Source of the DNA: an uncultured Amphritea sp.
GTDB lineage: Bacteria > Pseudomonadota > Gammaproteobacteria > Pseudomonadales > Balneatricaceae
Direction of reading: 5' to 3'
NCBI RefSeq assembly: GCF_937127095.1
Contig: NZ_CAKZLP010000081.1
Coordinates: forward strand, 1-40,390
Length of the DNA stretch: 40,390 bases
The notes beneath the pieces were generated by a model, which was not told the DNA's origin, did no database searches, and saw nothing but the letters and a program-made list of their open reading frames with translations. Within the stretch, counting starts at the first letter, position 1; the number at the start of each line of letters is the position of its first letter. Shown in pieces: positions 1 to 10,100 of the stretch. The position numbers and the translations under genes are program-made.

Positions 1-1179
1 TCCTTAAGCCATTTAAACACTGTTCCAACCCACGGCCAGCCACTCTGGTTGCTGGCTGAGCTGACCTATAAGTGTCCTCTGCAGTGTCCTTACTGCTCTA
101 ACCCCCTCGACTTTGCCGATTTTGATACCGAGCTGACCACCCAACAATGGCTTGACGTTTTCCAGCAGGGACGTGAATTAGGGGCGGTGCAGCTGGGCTT
201 TTCAGGCGGTGAACCGCTGGTGCGGCAGGATCTGACCCAGCTGATTGGCGGGGCTAGTGAGATGGGGTATTACACTAACCTGATTACCTCAGGGGTGGGC
301 CTGAATGAGCGAAAAATGGCAGAGTTTCAACAGGCAGGACTGGACCATATTCAGGTCAGTTTTCAGGCCAGTGATGAGTCGGTTAACACTATGCTGGCGG
401 GTTCAAAGAAAGCGTTTCAGCAAAAACTGAAGATGGCTCGGGAGGTCAAGGCACAGGGTTATCCGATGGTGCTGAACTTTGTCACGCACCGGCATAATAT
501 TGATCGGATCGACCGTATTATAGAGCTCTGTGTCGAACTTGAAGCGGATTACGTTGAGCTGGCGACCTGCCAGTACTATGGCTGGGCTTTTGAAAATGTC
601 AGACAGTTGCTGCCAACCCATGAACAGTTGAAAAGGGCTGAACGAATCACCAATGAATACCGCGAAAAACTGGCAGCGGCGGGCAATCCGATCAAACTGA
701 TTTTCGTGACGCCGGATTACTACGAAGAGCGGCCCAAAAAGTGCATGAACGGATGGGGCCAGATGTTTCTGACGGTAACGCCGGATGGTAAGGCGTTACC
801 TTGTCACAGCGCACGTATGCTGCCAATCGAGTTTCCCAATGTTCTCGATATGCCGTTGCAAAAGATCTGGGATGAAAGTTCTGGGTTTAACTACTTTCGT
901 GGCGTTGATTGGATGAAAGAGCCCTGTCGCAGCTGTGATGAAAAAGAGGATGATTTTGGTGGCTGCCATTGTCAGGCATATATGCTAACCGGCGATATGC
1001 ACAATGCTGATCCTGTGTGTAGTAAGTCTGAACATCACGAACTGATTCTGAACGCCCGTGCTAAGGCGGAAACGGTTACTGATAATCCGGCTGAATTCGT
1101 CTACCGAAATGAGCGTAATTCGCGGATTATTGCGACCGATAGCTTTACTGATAGCCTTGTTAAATCCTCTGTGGACTAA
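1..1179 (+). CDS. pqqE: PqqE, radical SAM peptide cyclase of PQQ biosynthesis (5' end outside window)
   Basis: PqqE makes the carbon-carbon bond between the Glu and Tyr side chains of the PqqA peptide, the first step to the redox cofactor pyrroloquinoline quinone, working with the chaperone PqqD. The frame is open to base 1 and the residues before the first possible start (a TTG at 49) already match the family's conserved PLWLLAELTY stretch, so the gene begins upstream of the window. The radical SAM cysteine triad is seen in KCPLQCPYC, followed by the glycine-rich FSGGEPL. The C-terminal SPASM region has the expected cysteines (KCMNGWG, PCHSAR, CRSCDEKE, GGCHCQA, DPVCSK). The protein end matches the usual length of about 380 residues. 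Neighbouring pqq genes would lie to the left. It ends 4 bases before a bidirectional terminator. Confidence 0.95.
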   Translation, partial: SLSHLNTVPTHGQPLWLLAELTYKCPLQCPYCSNPLDFADFDTELTTQQWLDVFQQGRELGAVQLGFSGGEPLVRQDLTQLIGGASEMGYYTNLITSGVGLNERKMAEFQQAGLDHIQVSFQASDESVNTMLAGSKKAFQQKLKMAREVKAQGYPMVLNFVTHRHNIDRIDRIIELCVELEADYVELATCQYYGWAFENVRQLLPTHEQLKRAERITNEYREKLAAAGNPIKLIFVTPDYYEERPKKCMNGWGQMFLTVTPDGKALPCHSARMLPIEFPNVLDMPLQKIWDESSGFNYFRGVDWMKEPCRSCDEKEDDFGGCHCQAYMLTGDMHNADPVCSKSEHHELILNARAKAETVTDNPAEFVYRNERNSRIIATDSFTDSLVKSSVD

Positions 1180-1182
1180 AAC

Positions 1183-1210
1183 AAAAAACCGTTCAGAGAA
1201 CGGCGTTTTT
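1183..1210. terminator. bidirectional intrinsic terminator between pqqE and the dioxygenase
   Basis: A perfect 6-bp stem CCGTTC / GAACGG (1189-1203, loop AGA) has A6 on its left and T5 on its right after CG, so it can end transcription from both converging genes. Confidence 0.8.
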
Positions 1211-1226
1211 AACTCTTTAATACGGC

Positions 1227-2075
1227 TCAGACCGGGAAGACCACATTGCACTGTCCGGTGCCGGAGCTTGGGAAGTACTCGGTCATGACTTCGGCACAAC
1301 CTTCATATTTGTCCCAGCCCAACAGACCAAACAGCATCGCTGTATCATGCATACCGCCCTCACCGGAGCAGTCTTTGGCATATTTCGGCAGAAGCTCGAG
1401 AAACGCTTTGGTTTTGCCTGTTTTCCACATATCCATCACCATCAGGTCGATCTCCTGATTTAGTGGCTCGCTGATCTTGAACATGTAGTCGCCAACCACT
1501 TTATTGGGTGGAATCCGATGAGATAGCGATCCACTGGCGAGGAATGCCACCCGCTTATCAGATTTGTTGATCGCTTCAAGAATCGCTTCGCCAACCTGTT
1601 TTGACTCTTCCAGGTCAGCGTCATACATCCAGCCAGCGATAGAGACCACTTTGATATCGTTGCCGATGCCCAGATAACGCAGAGGTACCAGAGTACCGTA
1701 TTGCAGCTGCAGGGTTTCAACTTCATGGTGGCACAGGGTGGTAACGCCGTTGTTAGTGGCGATCTCGGCAATCTGCTGTCCCAGCTCCGGATCACCGGTG
1801 TGGCTGTATTCCATATTATTGAGAAAGTGGGGGAATTCGGTACTGGTAAACACCCCGGCCATCTCCGGCTTTGCGTTAATATGAAAGCCCGCGTTGACCA
1901 GCCAGTGGGTGTCCGATATTACGATGGTATCTACTTTAAGTTCGCGGCACATATCGCCGATGCGGCGCAGCCCCTGAATCGCCGACTCGCGGATACCGTG
2001 CAGTGGTCCCTCTTTCTCGGAGATAAACATCGAAGGCACATGTGTCACTTTTGCTGCCAGAACCAGTTCGCCCAT
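1227..2075 (-). CDS. class III extradiol ring-cleavage dioxygenase, HpaD/HpcB-like (3,4-dihydroxyphenylacetate 2,3-dioxygenase family)
   Basis: The 282-residue protein belongs to the LigB-type extradiol dioxygenases, which open catechol rings with Fe(II). Overall sequence is closest in my recollection to the HpcB/HpaD proteins of homoprotocatechuate degradation: the start GELVLAAKVTHVPSM, the SDTHWLVN segment, YGTLVPLRY, LASGSLSHR and the tail SSGTGQCNVVFPV all have counterparts there. Candidate metal ligands are His12, His57 and Glu239; His186 in GSLSHR is a further conserved histidine. A GGGGTGAG ribosome site precedes the ATG. No other catabolic meta-pathway genes are visible beside it, so the true substrate is uncertain; it converges on pqqE and is followed upstream by an AraC-type gene that could regulate it. 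Confidence 0.75.
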   Translation of the reverse strand: MGELVLAAKVTHVPSMFISEKEGPLHGIRESAIQGLRRIGDMCRELKVDTIVISDTHWLVNAGFHINAKPEMAGVFTSTEFPHFLNNMEYSHTGDPELGQQIAEIATNNGVTTLCHHEVETLQLQYGTLVPLRYLGIGNDIKVVSIAGWMYDADLEESKQVGEAILEAINKSDKRVAFLASGSLSHRIPPNKVVGDYMFKISEPLNQEIDLMVMDMWKTGKTKAFLELLPKYAKDCSGEGGMHDTAMLFGLLGWDKYEGCAEVMTEYFPSSGTGQCNVVFPV

Positions 2076-2224
2076 AACTCACCCCAATACGCTGTTGTTA
2101 TTTGATTTAATCAACGGAAGTTATTTCCATGGGAGCCAGTATAGGGGGCAGCAGTGAATCGTCTTTGCCATTTAAAGCAAAGCTTTTACCATTTAAGACA
2201 GGGTGGATCTGTAGCGAGTATTTT

Positions 2225-2375
2225 TACCACAGAGGGAAAGGTTGAATTAGCTACCGATATTAGGAGGCGCGCCCTCGCGGCGATTAGTAAGATTGAAGCG
2301 ACCTGAATCAGAGGGCATGCTAAGAGAACTGAGAAAAGCGATTAAGAAGGTCTGTCTCTGTGTCCTCTGTGGTTA
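2225..2375. repeat. composite dispersed repeat, copy 1, bounded by ACCACAGAGG inverted ends
   Basis: TACCACAGAGG (2225-2235) and its complement CCTCTGTGGT (2364-2373) bound the element. Inside are a GC-rich REP-like palindrome (2263-2287, GCGCGCCCTCGCGGCG type) and the shared core GAGGGCATGCTAAGAG (2311-2326). Related cores occur at 10872, 14034 and 23711. Its right end overlaps the stop codon of the AraC-type gene. The rest of the 2076-2372 gap shows nothing else that I recognise. Confidence 0.7.
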
Positions 2376-3434
2376 GCTATCTTTTTGAGTATACCGGGTG
2401 CGGAAGGCGGTTGGGGTTTCTCCGGTCCAGCGTTTGAAGGCACGGTTCAGGTGAGCCGGGTCGGAGAAACCCAGTGAATAGGCAATCTGAGTGATATTCT
2501 GCCGGGAGTAACGCAGGTATTTACGCGCCAGCTCTTCGCGAATCTGATCCCGCAAGGTCTGGATGGTGGCGCCGGACTGGCTCAGTTTATACTGCAGCGT
2601 TCTGGGAACCATGTTCAGCTCAGTTGCCACCGCTTCCAGCGTGGTGAGCCCCAGCGGCATCAGATCGATCAGTGCGATGCGTACCCGGCCGCACAGGTCA
2701 GCCATCTGTAAACGCTGCAGATAGTCTTCAACCAGTTTATCGTTCTGCTCTGCCAGCAGGGTGTTTCCCGTTGGCAGCTCTTTATTCAGATCATCAGCAC
2801 TCAGCCGTAAGCTGTTTTCAGACGCACCAAAAGAGATAGGACACTGGAAATAAGTTTCCCATAATGCCGGGTTAACCGGCGTCTCACGGGTGAAGCTGAC
2901 AGCTAGGGGGGCGAAACGCTGATCCGACATATCCCGGAACATCTTTACCACCGCACTGAGAAAATAGTCGACCCCTTCGGCGGCAACCAGCGGTCGGTTT
3001 TCTGACTGGAGGACCTTCATCGTAAAGTGGAAGCTTAGCGGATCGGTTTTATCCAGTGAGAGGTTGCAGCCATCATTGAGCAATACCTCGAAGCGCACCA
3101 TTCGTTTGAGTGCATCGAGCAGACTGTTACTGGCCCAGAGCGAGAAGCCCAGTGCATGAAACGTCGTTGGGCAAACATAGCGGCCAACCTGTAAACCGAT
3201 ATCCTCCTGTCCGGTTTCTGCTAACGCCAGCGTCCAGAGAGAACGGGTATGGTCAGCGCTGAAGCGCACATCGGTATAACCTTTTTGGGATAGTTCCACA
3301 CCCGCCGCGCGCAGCAGTTCATCACCGTTATAGCCCAGAGAATCCAGCGCCCGCCCGACGGCCACAGACCAGCCCCCCACAACAGTGGATGACTGCTTGC
3401 TATTGATCGCTGGCTGTCGGTTCGGTTTGTCCAT
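2373..3434 (-). CDS. AraC/XylS-family transcriptional regulator with arabinose-binding-like N domain
   Basis: This 353-residue protein has the layout of the long AraC regulators of the Arabinose_bd (PF12625) type: an N-terminal ligand/oligomerisation domain (about residues 20-215, with RYVCPTTFHALGFSLWAS) and a C-terminal double helix-turn-helix (about 255-350). The second helix-turn-helix is clear in NITQIAYSLGFSDPAHLNRAFKRWTGETP. I chose the ATG at 3434 because it has a weak AGAGTG site; an in-frame TTG at 3473 would add 13 residues (366 in total). Proteins of this class often regulate amino-acid, lipid or aromatic catabolism. It lies behind the dioxygenase gene in the same direction, so regulation of that gene is possible but only an inference from position. 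Confidence 0.88.
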   Translation of the reverse strand: MDKPNRQPAINSKQSSTVVGGWSVAVGRALDSLGYNGDELLRAAGVELSQKGYTDVRFSADHTRSLWTLALAETGQEDIGLQVGRYVCPTTFHALGFSLWASNSLLDALKRMVRFEVLLNDGCNLSLDKTDPLSFHFTMKVLQSENRPLVAAEGVDYFLSAVVKMFRDMSDQRFAPLAVSFTRETPVNPALWETYFQCPISFGASENSLRLSADDLNKELPTGNTLLAEQNDKLVEDYLQRLQMADLCGRVRIALIDLMPLGLTTLEAVATELNMVPRTLQYKLSQSGATIQTLRDQIREELARKYLRYSRQNITQIAYSLGFSDPAHLNRAFKRWTGETPTAFRTRYTQKDS

Positions 3435-3546
3435 TTTCACTCTGTTAATGCGACTCAAAAATAAGCTTAGCAATAGAGTTTTAGTGTACCGCTAAGTTCA
3501 ACTGAGCCGTTAAGTTTAACTGACTCCTGGCACTGAGAATCCGGCG

Positions 3547-4053
3547 TTAATTACTAAAAAAAGATGCATGTTGCTCCAGCTGCTGCGGGCCAAAGCGATA
3601 GATTGTCATCTCATCGACGCTGTACGCACCCAAATTCCGATAGAAGTCGATGGCGGGTTCGTTCCAGTCGAGACAGCCCCATTCAAGTCGCTGGCAACTG
3701 CGTTCGAGTGCCAGTTTAGAGATGTAGGCCAACATGATCTTTCCCAGCCCTTTTGACTGCTCCTGTTGATCGACAAAAAAACCATCGATGTAGAGTCCGG
3801 TCTGGCCGGTGAACGCCGATGAGTTTTGATAGAAATAGATAAAACCAACCGTCGCGCCAGCATATTCCCCGAAGATAACTTCCCCCTTTTTCTCGCTGAG
3901 TAAGCGGCGAATGTCAGCTTCGGTGGCGGTGATCTTATCCAGCATCTTCTGGTAGTCACCAAGTTTTCTCATATAGGCAACGACCAGTGCGGCGTCATCG
4001 GCAGTTCCGCGTCTGAGGGTAAATTGGGAGTTCCGGGTTTGAATAATATCCAT
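3547..4053 (-). CDS. GNAT-family N-acetyltransferase
   Basis: A 168-residue GNAT protein that should move an acetyl group from acetyl-CoA to an amine. The core shows FTLRRGTADDAALV at the N terminus, the beta4 segment TGLYIDGFFVDQQEQ, the acetyl-CoA pyrophosphate loop QSKGLGKIML, and the C-terminal LEWGCLDWNEPAIDFYRNLGA. The GLYIDGFFV..Y motif and WNEPAIDFYRNLGA tail resemble diamine/spermidine acetyltransferase-like members, but substrate cannot be assigned. The ATG at 4053 is preferred because GTGGAA lies 8 bases upstream; an in-frame start at 4092 would add 13 residues. It is divergent from the oxygenase gene at 4201. Confidence 0.85.
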   Translation of the reverse strand: MDIIQTRNSQFTLRRGTADDAALVVAYMRKLGDYQKMLDKITATEADIRRLLSEKKGEVIFGEYAGATVGFIYFYQNSSAFTGQTGLYIDGFFVDQQEQSKGLGKIMLAYISKLALERSCQRLEWGCLDWNEPAIDFYRNLGAYSVDEMTIYRFGPQQLEQHASFFSN

Positions 4054-4200
4054 AGAGTTTTCCACAAATATAAGAACGTTGTTTTTAAACATCCGTTTAA
4101 GTTGCTACAAATAGACACTGAAGGTTCGGCATGTGCCGGGCCTTTTGTTTTTTGTGCTGCATTGTGCAGCTGCTTTTTATCCCACAGGAGTACTTATACT

Positions 4201-5022
4201 ATGGAAACGTCGGTCTCAAATAACCCTGTCAGGGTTTTTCCTCAACCTTATATTGCACCGCAGCCTGGTCATCAAACAATACCCTCTCCGGGGAGGTATT
4301 GGGATGATCGGGTATATGAAGAGATTAGTGCGGGCACCTGGAGCAGAACGGATGTGCATAACCGGATTGATCTGCAAGGCTGGTTGCCCTACCTGAAGCA
4401 GCTACCCCGGGACCCTTATGTGGATAGTCGGTGGAAGCGGATGTCCTGGTTCTATCTGAATCAGGCAGGTGAGCCGGTGGTGGTGCCGGATTGTCCAATG
4501 GCACAGGCTGGTGAGTTTAATGATGCGGCCACCATGGCAGATAAAGTGCGCCATTACGCCCCCCTGGAAGATGCCTTTATCCAGCGAACAGATGTCTCTG
4601 AGTTTATCAAAGGCTGGGCAGGGCTCTGGGATATTCAGCCCGGTGAGCCGATTCTGATGCAGATAAACGGTGTGCGGGGGAACGCCTTAACAGACCCACT
4701 GCAGGGCCAGGGGATTCACAAGGATGGCAGTCAGTTTTTGAGTGTCATGGTGATCAACCGGGAAAATGTCAGCGGCGGAACCAGCCTGCTCTCTTTTGAT
4801 AAACTGGGTCAGCAGTCGATTATCTCCGGTGATTTGGCACCGGGAGAAATTCTGCATATCCGTGATGATCAGATCTACCACAGTGTCAGTGGTGTTAAAT
4901 CCCTTGATGCCCGTCTGCCGTTTGAACGGTTTATTATCATTATTAACTGCCGTTTTAATGATCAGTTTCAGAACCGCATCCTCAGAGAGTACATCTCCGG
5001 GGCAGTGCTGAATGAGTGGTAA
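4201..5022 (+). CDS. 2-oxoglutarate/Fe(II) dioxygenase family protein (PF10014 type)
   Basis: The 273-residue protein has the facial triad of non-haem Fe(II)/2OG oxygenases: His173 and Asp175 in GIHKDGSQFL and the distal His227 in DDQIYHSV, with Arg243 in the strand FERFIIIINCRF as candidate 2OG-binding residue. The family includes free amino-acid hydroxylases such as L-isoleucine 4-hydroxylase; substrate here is unknown. The ATG at 4201 is chosen because AGGAG lies 10 bases upstream; the longer open frame from 4024 has no support. It stands alone, followed by a strong terminator. Confidence 0.8.
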   Translation: METSVSNNPVRVFPQPYIAPQPGHQTIPSPGRYWDDRVYEEISAGTWSRTDVHNRIDLQGWLPYLKQLPRDPYVDSRWKRMSWFYLNQAGEPVVVPDCPMAQAGEFNDAATMADKVRHYAPLEDAFIQRTDVSEFIKGWAGLWDIQPGEPILMQINGVRGNALTDPLQGQGIHKDGSQFLSVMVINRENVSGGTSLLSFDKLGQQSIISGDLAPGEILHIRDDQIYHSVSGVKSLDARLPFERFIIIINCRFNDQFQNRILREYISGAVLNEW

Positions 5023-5043
5023 AAGGTTGAGCTGAAAGGCCGT

Positions 5044-5072
5044 AAAAAGGCGAACGGTGGGTTCGCCTTTTT
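5044..5072. terminator. strong bidirectional intrinsic terminator
   Basis: A 12-bp stem AAAAAGGCGAAC / GTTCGCCTTTTT with a 5-base loop lies between the ends of the converging oxygenase and TRIC genes and works from either side. Confidence 0.9.
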
Positions 5073-5094
5073 AGTTAGGGTTATGCTGAGCTAC

Positions 5095-5721
5095 TCAGCT
5101 GTTGCGATAGATATTCGGCAGTTTAAGATTAAACTGAATCGCCAGCGCCCGCAGCACAAAAGCCACCATAAAACCGCCCACCAGATCGTAGCTGTAGGGC
5201 AGGCTTAACGAATTTAGGGTGAGATAGGTGACGGACCCGGCCAGCATGGTGGTGATATACAGTTCTTCATTCATCAGGGTCAGGTTGCTGCCACAGAGCA
5301 GATCTCGTGCGATACCGCCAAAGCTGGCGGTCATCACCCCCATACACACCGCTATCAGCGGCGAGGTGCCGAAATCGAGGCCGATCTTGGTGCCCACCAC
5401 CGCAAACAGTGCAATCCCAATCGCATCCATCCAGATCAATGCCCGCGACAGTGACGCCAGTTTAGGTGCGATAAAGTAGGTGATAGCGGAAGCCACCAGA
5501 CAGACGATGATCCAGATCGGCTCGCGAATCCACAGCACCGGCAGATTGCCCAGCACCAGGTCGCGAAGAGTGCCGCCGCCCAGCCCCGTTGCCGTGCCGA
5601 TCAGCATAAAACCGAGAATGTCCATCTTTTGGCGGGCGGCATCCAGCGCGCCGGATACGGCAAACACAGCGCCAGCTGACAGCCCCATGATGTTGACGAC
5701 AGCGGTAATATCGAATGGCAT
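5095..5721 (-). CDS. TRIC/UPF0126-family inner-membrane protein (YadS/YicG-like)
   Basis: The 208-residue hydrophobic protein has about seven membrane segments arranged as an internal duplication, the hallmark of the UPF0126 family: the glycine-rich signature appears in the first half (GTATGLGGGTLRDLVLG) and again in the second (GVMTASFGGIARDLLCG). Bacterial TRIC homologues form trimeric cation channels; in other members a transport role in amino acid uptake has been proposed, so the physiological role here is open. It is a single gene between a terminator and the divergent sbcDC operon. Confidence 0.88.
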   Translation of the reverse strand: MPFDITAVVNIMGLSAGAVFAVSGALDAARQKMDILGFMLIGTATGLGGGTLRDLVLGNLPVLWIREPIWIIVCLVASAITYFIAPKLASLSRALIWMDAIGIALFAVVGTKIGLDFGTSPLIAVCMGVMTASFGGIARDLLCGSNLTLMNEELYITTMLAGSVTYLTLNSLSLPYSYDLVGGFMVAFVLRALAIQFNLKLPNIYRNS

Positions 5722-5870
5722 TAATCTGTTTCCTGAGTCTGTTTCTTATTCTATCAATAAAGCTGATTGTATCATTTAACAGCGGGGTGTTTTTATTAAA
5801 GAAATCGATCTGGTGAGCGCGACCAGTGTGATAATCTATGGCTCTATTTTGATGGTTAAGGACGATCTGC

Positions 5871-7136
5871 ATGAAGCTCCTGCACACCTCTGACTGGCAT
5901 CTGGGTCAGAGTTTTTTTACCAAAAGCCGCAAAGCGGAACATCAGGCTTTTCTCAGTTGGTTGCTGGAACAGATTACCGCTCATGAGATTGATGCGGTGA
6001 TTGTTGCCGGGGATATCTTCGATACCGGCACGCCGCCGAGCTATGCGCGGGAGATGTATAACCGCTTTATCGTGGCGATCAGTCAACTGAACTGCACTCT
6101 GGTGGTGTTAGGCGGTAATCATGATTCCGTCTCGACTCTGAATGAATCGAAACAGCTGGTGGCCTGCCTGAATACCTATGTGGTGGCTAATGTGACAGCC
6201 ACGGACGATAGCGGCGATGATGCGTCGTTCGACAAGCAGATTATTGAGCTAAAAAACAGTGCCGGCACAACCGGTGCGATTCTCTGTGCCATCCCCTTTA
6301 TCCGCCCCCGTGATGTGATTCAGAGTCGTGCCGGGGAGTCTGGTCTGGAAAAACGCCAGGCCCTGGGTGAGGCGATTAAACAGCACTATCATCAGCTGTA
6401 CCGGGCCGCGCTGGCGCTCCGGGAGGAGAAACAGCTGGATCTACCCATTATCGCCACCGGTCATCTGACCGCGTTGGGTGTCAGTCAGTCGGACTCGGTG
6501 CGGGATATCTATATCGGCACCCTGGATGGCTTTGCCGCCGACGGTTTTCCTCCGGCGGACTATATCGCCCTGGGGCATATCCATCGCCCGCAGATCGTCG
6601 CTAAATCCGAGCATATCCGTTATAGCGGCTCGCCTATTCCGCTGAGTTTTGATGAATTGAAAACGGCTAAACAGGTGGTAATGGTGTCATTCAATGGCGC
6701 TGAAACGGCAGCGATCACCCCGCTTGAGGTGCCGCTGTTTCAGACCATGGCGGTGATTAAAGGGGATCTGAGCAGTATTCAGACACAGTTGGAAACATTA
6801 GCCATGGCCCCTCAGCCGGTATGGCTCTGCATAGAGGTTGAGACTCAGGATTATCTCTCGGATCTGCCGCAACGGATTCAGGCGATGACCGAAGAGCTTC
6901 CCGTCGAAGTGTTGCAGCTGCGCCGTTCACGCAATACCGCACGGCAAACACTCAACCAGATCGCACGTGAAACCCTGGCGGAGTTAACCCCCGAGGATGT
7001 TTTTGCCAAACGGCTGGAACTGGAGAACTTTGACAGTGACGCCGAACAGGCTCGCTTAGGCAGAATCAAGCAGCAGTTTCGTCAGATCGTCTCCGAGGTT
7101 GAAAACCCTGAACAGAACCGGGAGCTGAACCCATGA
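5871..7136 (+). CDS. sbcD: SbcD, nuclease subunit of the SbcCD (Mre11-Rad50 type) complex
   Basis: SbcD is the Mn2+-dependent phosphoesterase that, with SbcC, cleaves DNA hairpins and protein-blocked DNA ends. The metallophosphoesterase motifs are in order: TSDWHLG (Asp8, His10), AGDIFDTG (Asp48), GGNHDS (Asn83, His84), TGHLTALG and GHIHRPQ. The C-terminal capping and SbcC-interaction region covers roughly residues 280-421. At 421 residues it is close to the usual 400. AAGGA lies 8 bases before the ATG. It overlaps sbcC by four bases (ATGA), which indicates translational coupling and a two-gene operon. Confidence 0.96.
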   Translation: MKLLHTSDWHLGQSFFTKSRKAEHQAFLSWLLEQITAHEIDAVIVAGDIFDTGTPPSYAREMYNRFIVAISQLNCTLVVLGGNHDSVSTLNESKQLVACLNTYVVANVTATDDSGDDASFDKQIIELKNSAGTTGAILCAIPFIRPRDVIQSRAGESGLEKRQALGEAIKQHYHQLYRAALALREEKQLDLPIIATGHLTALGVSQSDSVRDIYIGTLDGFAADGFPPADYIALGHIHRPQIVAKSEHIRYSGSPIPLSFDELKTAKQVVMVSFNGAETAAITPLEVPLFQTMAVIKGDLSSIQTQLETLAMAPQPVWLCIEVETQDYLSDLPQRIQAMTEELPVEVLQLRRSRNTARQTLNQIARETLAELTPEDVFAKRLELENFDSDAEQARLGRIKQQFRQIVSEVENPEQNRELNP

Positions 7137-10100
7137 AGATTCTCAGTCTGCAGTTCAAAAATCTGAACTCGCTGAAAGGGGAGTGGAAGATCGACTTCAC
7201 CCGGTCCCCCTTTGTCGATAACGGCCTGTTTGCCATTACCGGGCCAACCGGCGCGGGCAAAACCACTCTGCTGGATGCGATCTGTCTGGCGCTCTACCAC
7301 CAGACCCCCCGTTTAGGCCAGATCACCACCTCCACCAATGAGATTATGACCCGGGGCACCGCCGAGTGCTCGGCTGAAGTACAGTTTGAGGTCAAAGGTA
7401 AAGCTTATCGTGCGCACTGGAGTATGCGCCGTTCCCGGGGCAAGGCCGATGGCAACCTGCAACAGGCGGATGTCGAACTGGCTGAGGTGGCAACGGGCAC
7501 CGTGCTGGCGACCCAGATAAAGCAGAAAAGCGAGACCATTGAACAGATCACCGGTCTGGATTTTTCCCGTTTTACCAAATCGATGCTGCTCTCCCAGGGG
7601 GAGTTCGCCGCCTTTCTCAATGCCAGAGAAGCGGAGCGGGCCGAACTGTTAGAGGAGCTGACCGGCACCGAGATCTATGGACAGATCTCTGAGCGGGTGC
7701 ATCTGCATTTTGCCGGGGCGAAGCAGACGCTGGCAGAGCTGAACTCTCAGGCGAAAGGGGTGCAGCTGCTGACGGAGGAACAGACGCAGTTACTACAGCA
7801 GGAGTTAACCCGGCTGCAGCAGCAACAGAGTGAACTGAAAGTCACGCTGGCAACCAGCAGCGCCCATCTGCACTGGTGGCTGCAGTATGAGCGGGCATTG
7901 CAGGATCAAACGACCAGTACCGAACGCCAGAAGATCGTCAGCGAGCAGTTTCATCAGGCACAGCCCGATCTGTTGCGCTTACAGCAGAGTGAACCGGCAG
8001 AACAGTTGCGAACCCCTTTCATACTGCTGCAGGATGCCCGCAAACAACTGGAAAACAGTCAGCAGGCATACATCGAAAAACAGCAGTCAGAACAGGCTCT
8101 GAAAACCCGGATGGAGAGCGCTGTTGCAACCTACGAGCAGCAAAGTGTTGTGCTGAACACCGCGAAACAGCAGCACGAACAGCAGGAGCAACTGATCAAC
8201 GAGCAGGTGGTGCCGCTGGATCAGAAGATCAGCGCCGAACAAACTCAGCTCAGCGAGAAAGAGCGTGGCATTAAAGAGACGGTTGCAAAGCGGGATAGCG
8301 GCCAGCAGCAGCTAACCTCAGTCAACGGGCAGATCAGCACCCAGACTCAGGAACTTGAAACGGTTGAGCAGTATCTGCAACAACACAAAGCCGACGGGTC
8401 ACTGAAACAGTATCTGGGTCAGTGGCAGGTGCAGGCGGAACAGATTTTAGCGCAAGAGGGTGTTGTCACTCAGCTGATCGAAAAACAGATCGGCGTACAG
8501 CAACAGCTGACTAAACTACAGAACACCCATGCCGCAGACGAGACACAGTATCAGACTGCGCTGGCGGATACGGCTAAGCTGGAACAGGTGTGGCAGCAGG
8601 CCAATAACGCTTCGGTTGCCGCCAGCGGGCAGGGCGATATTGATACCTTAGAGCAGCAACGGGAACGGCTCAATACCGACTACACTCTGTTACTCGAGCT
8701 GCAACAGCTAAGCCTCCGTTGGCAGCAGCTGGAAAAAGAACAACAGGAAAAACAGGTAAGCGAAAAGAGTGAACAGGCCGGTCAAACAAAGTTAATACAG
8801 ACCCGTGAACAGCTTCTGGCGCAATATACAAAACAGAAGCAACTGGTAAGCGCGTTGAGCAAACTGGTCACTCAGGATGAACAGTTGGCCCAGTTCCGCA
8901 AAGACTTGAAATCGGGTGATGCCTGTCCGTTATGTGGTGCACTGGAACATCCAAAACTTGATGGTCAACTAACTGATCTGTCTCAGGCCGTTAAAGACCG
9001 GGATGACGCGATACAAGAGCTGACGGCGATAACAGATCAGGGTCAGGAGACCGCGACGGCACTGGCCTCAGTTGAGCGTCATCTGCAGGAGTTAGCCCAG
9101 CGGTTAAATGAGATCCAGACAGAACAGTCTGCGCTGGTACAGCAATGGCAGCAAACCGCCACCCCTCTGGCGCTTGATTTTCCGATTACCGATAGTGAGA
9201 GTCTGCAACAGTATCAGGCGGCTGAACAGGTCAAACGGCAACAGCTTGCAGATGCGATCCAGCAGCTGAAAAACCTCAACAAACAGCGCGATGATGCCCG
9301 CCAGCAGTGGGATAACGCCCAGCGCGCTACGGAAAAACTGAGCAATAAACTGCAGTTGAGTGAACAGGCGATAGCGAATCTGTCTAAGAGCCTGCTTGAT
9401 ATTCAACAGGATAAAAACACAGGATCAGAGCAACTCACCGCTCAGCGTGAGTCCTTTATCGCACAGTTAACCGAACAGGGCTACCAGCTACCAGAAGCGC
9501 AAGCCCTGCAGCAGTGGCTGGAGGCTAAGCGGCTGGATGCCCGGCAGTGGGATGAGTTTAGCACCCGGAAAGAGCAGCTCAGCAACCAGTTGAATCGACT
9601 CAGCATTGAGCAGACACACGGCCAGCAGCAGCTGAACGATCTTGAAAAACAGCTGACAGAGTTGCAGCAGCAACGGGATCAACTGAGCCAGTCGTTACAA
9701 CAACTGCAAACCCAGCGCCGTGATCTGTTTGGCGACAGGGTGGTGAGCGAGGCGCGCAGAGAGCGTCAGCTTCAGCTGCAGTCAGCCGAGAACAGCTACA
9801 AAGCCGCGCAGGAAACCCGTCACCAGTTATCCAGTGAACATAACGCCCTACAGGCCGAACTGAACAGCCTGCAGCAAGCACTTAATGGATTACAAGCCCG
9901 TCTGGAACAGCTTCAGGCCGATTGGTTAACCGCCTTGTCCGCAAGCCCATTTAGCACCGAAGCCGACTTCCAGCAGGCGCTGCTGTCTGAGCCGGAACGC
10001 AAAGCACTGCTTGAAAAGAAACAGCAACTGGATAAAGAGCTGGAGCGTGCCACTGCGTTACTGGATCACGCCACGCAAGCGCTGCAAGCGATACAGGAAG

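Noticed and set aside
4024..4200. N-terminal extension of the 2OG-Fe(II) oxygenase
   Set aside because: The open frame has no ribosome site, overlaps the divergent GNAT gene and its promoter, and the ATG at 4201 has a clear AGGAG.
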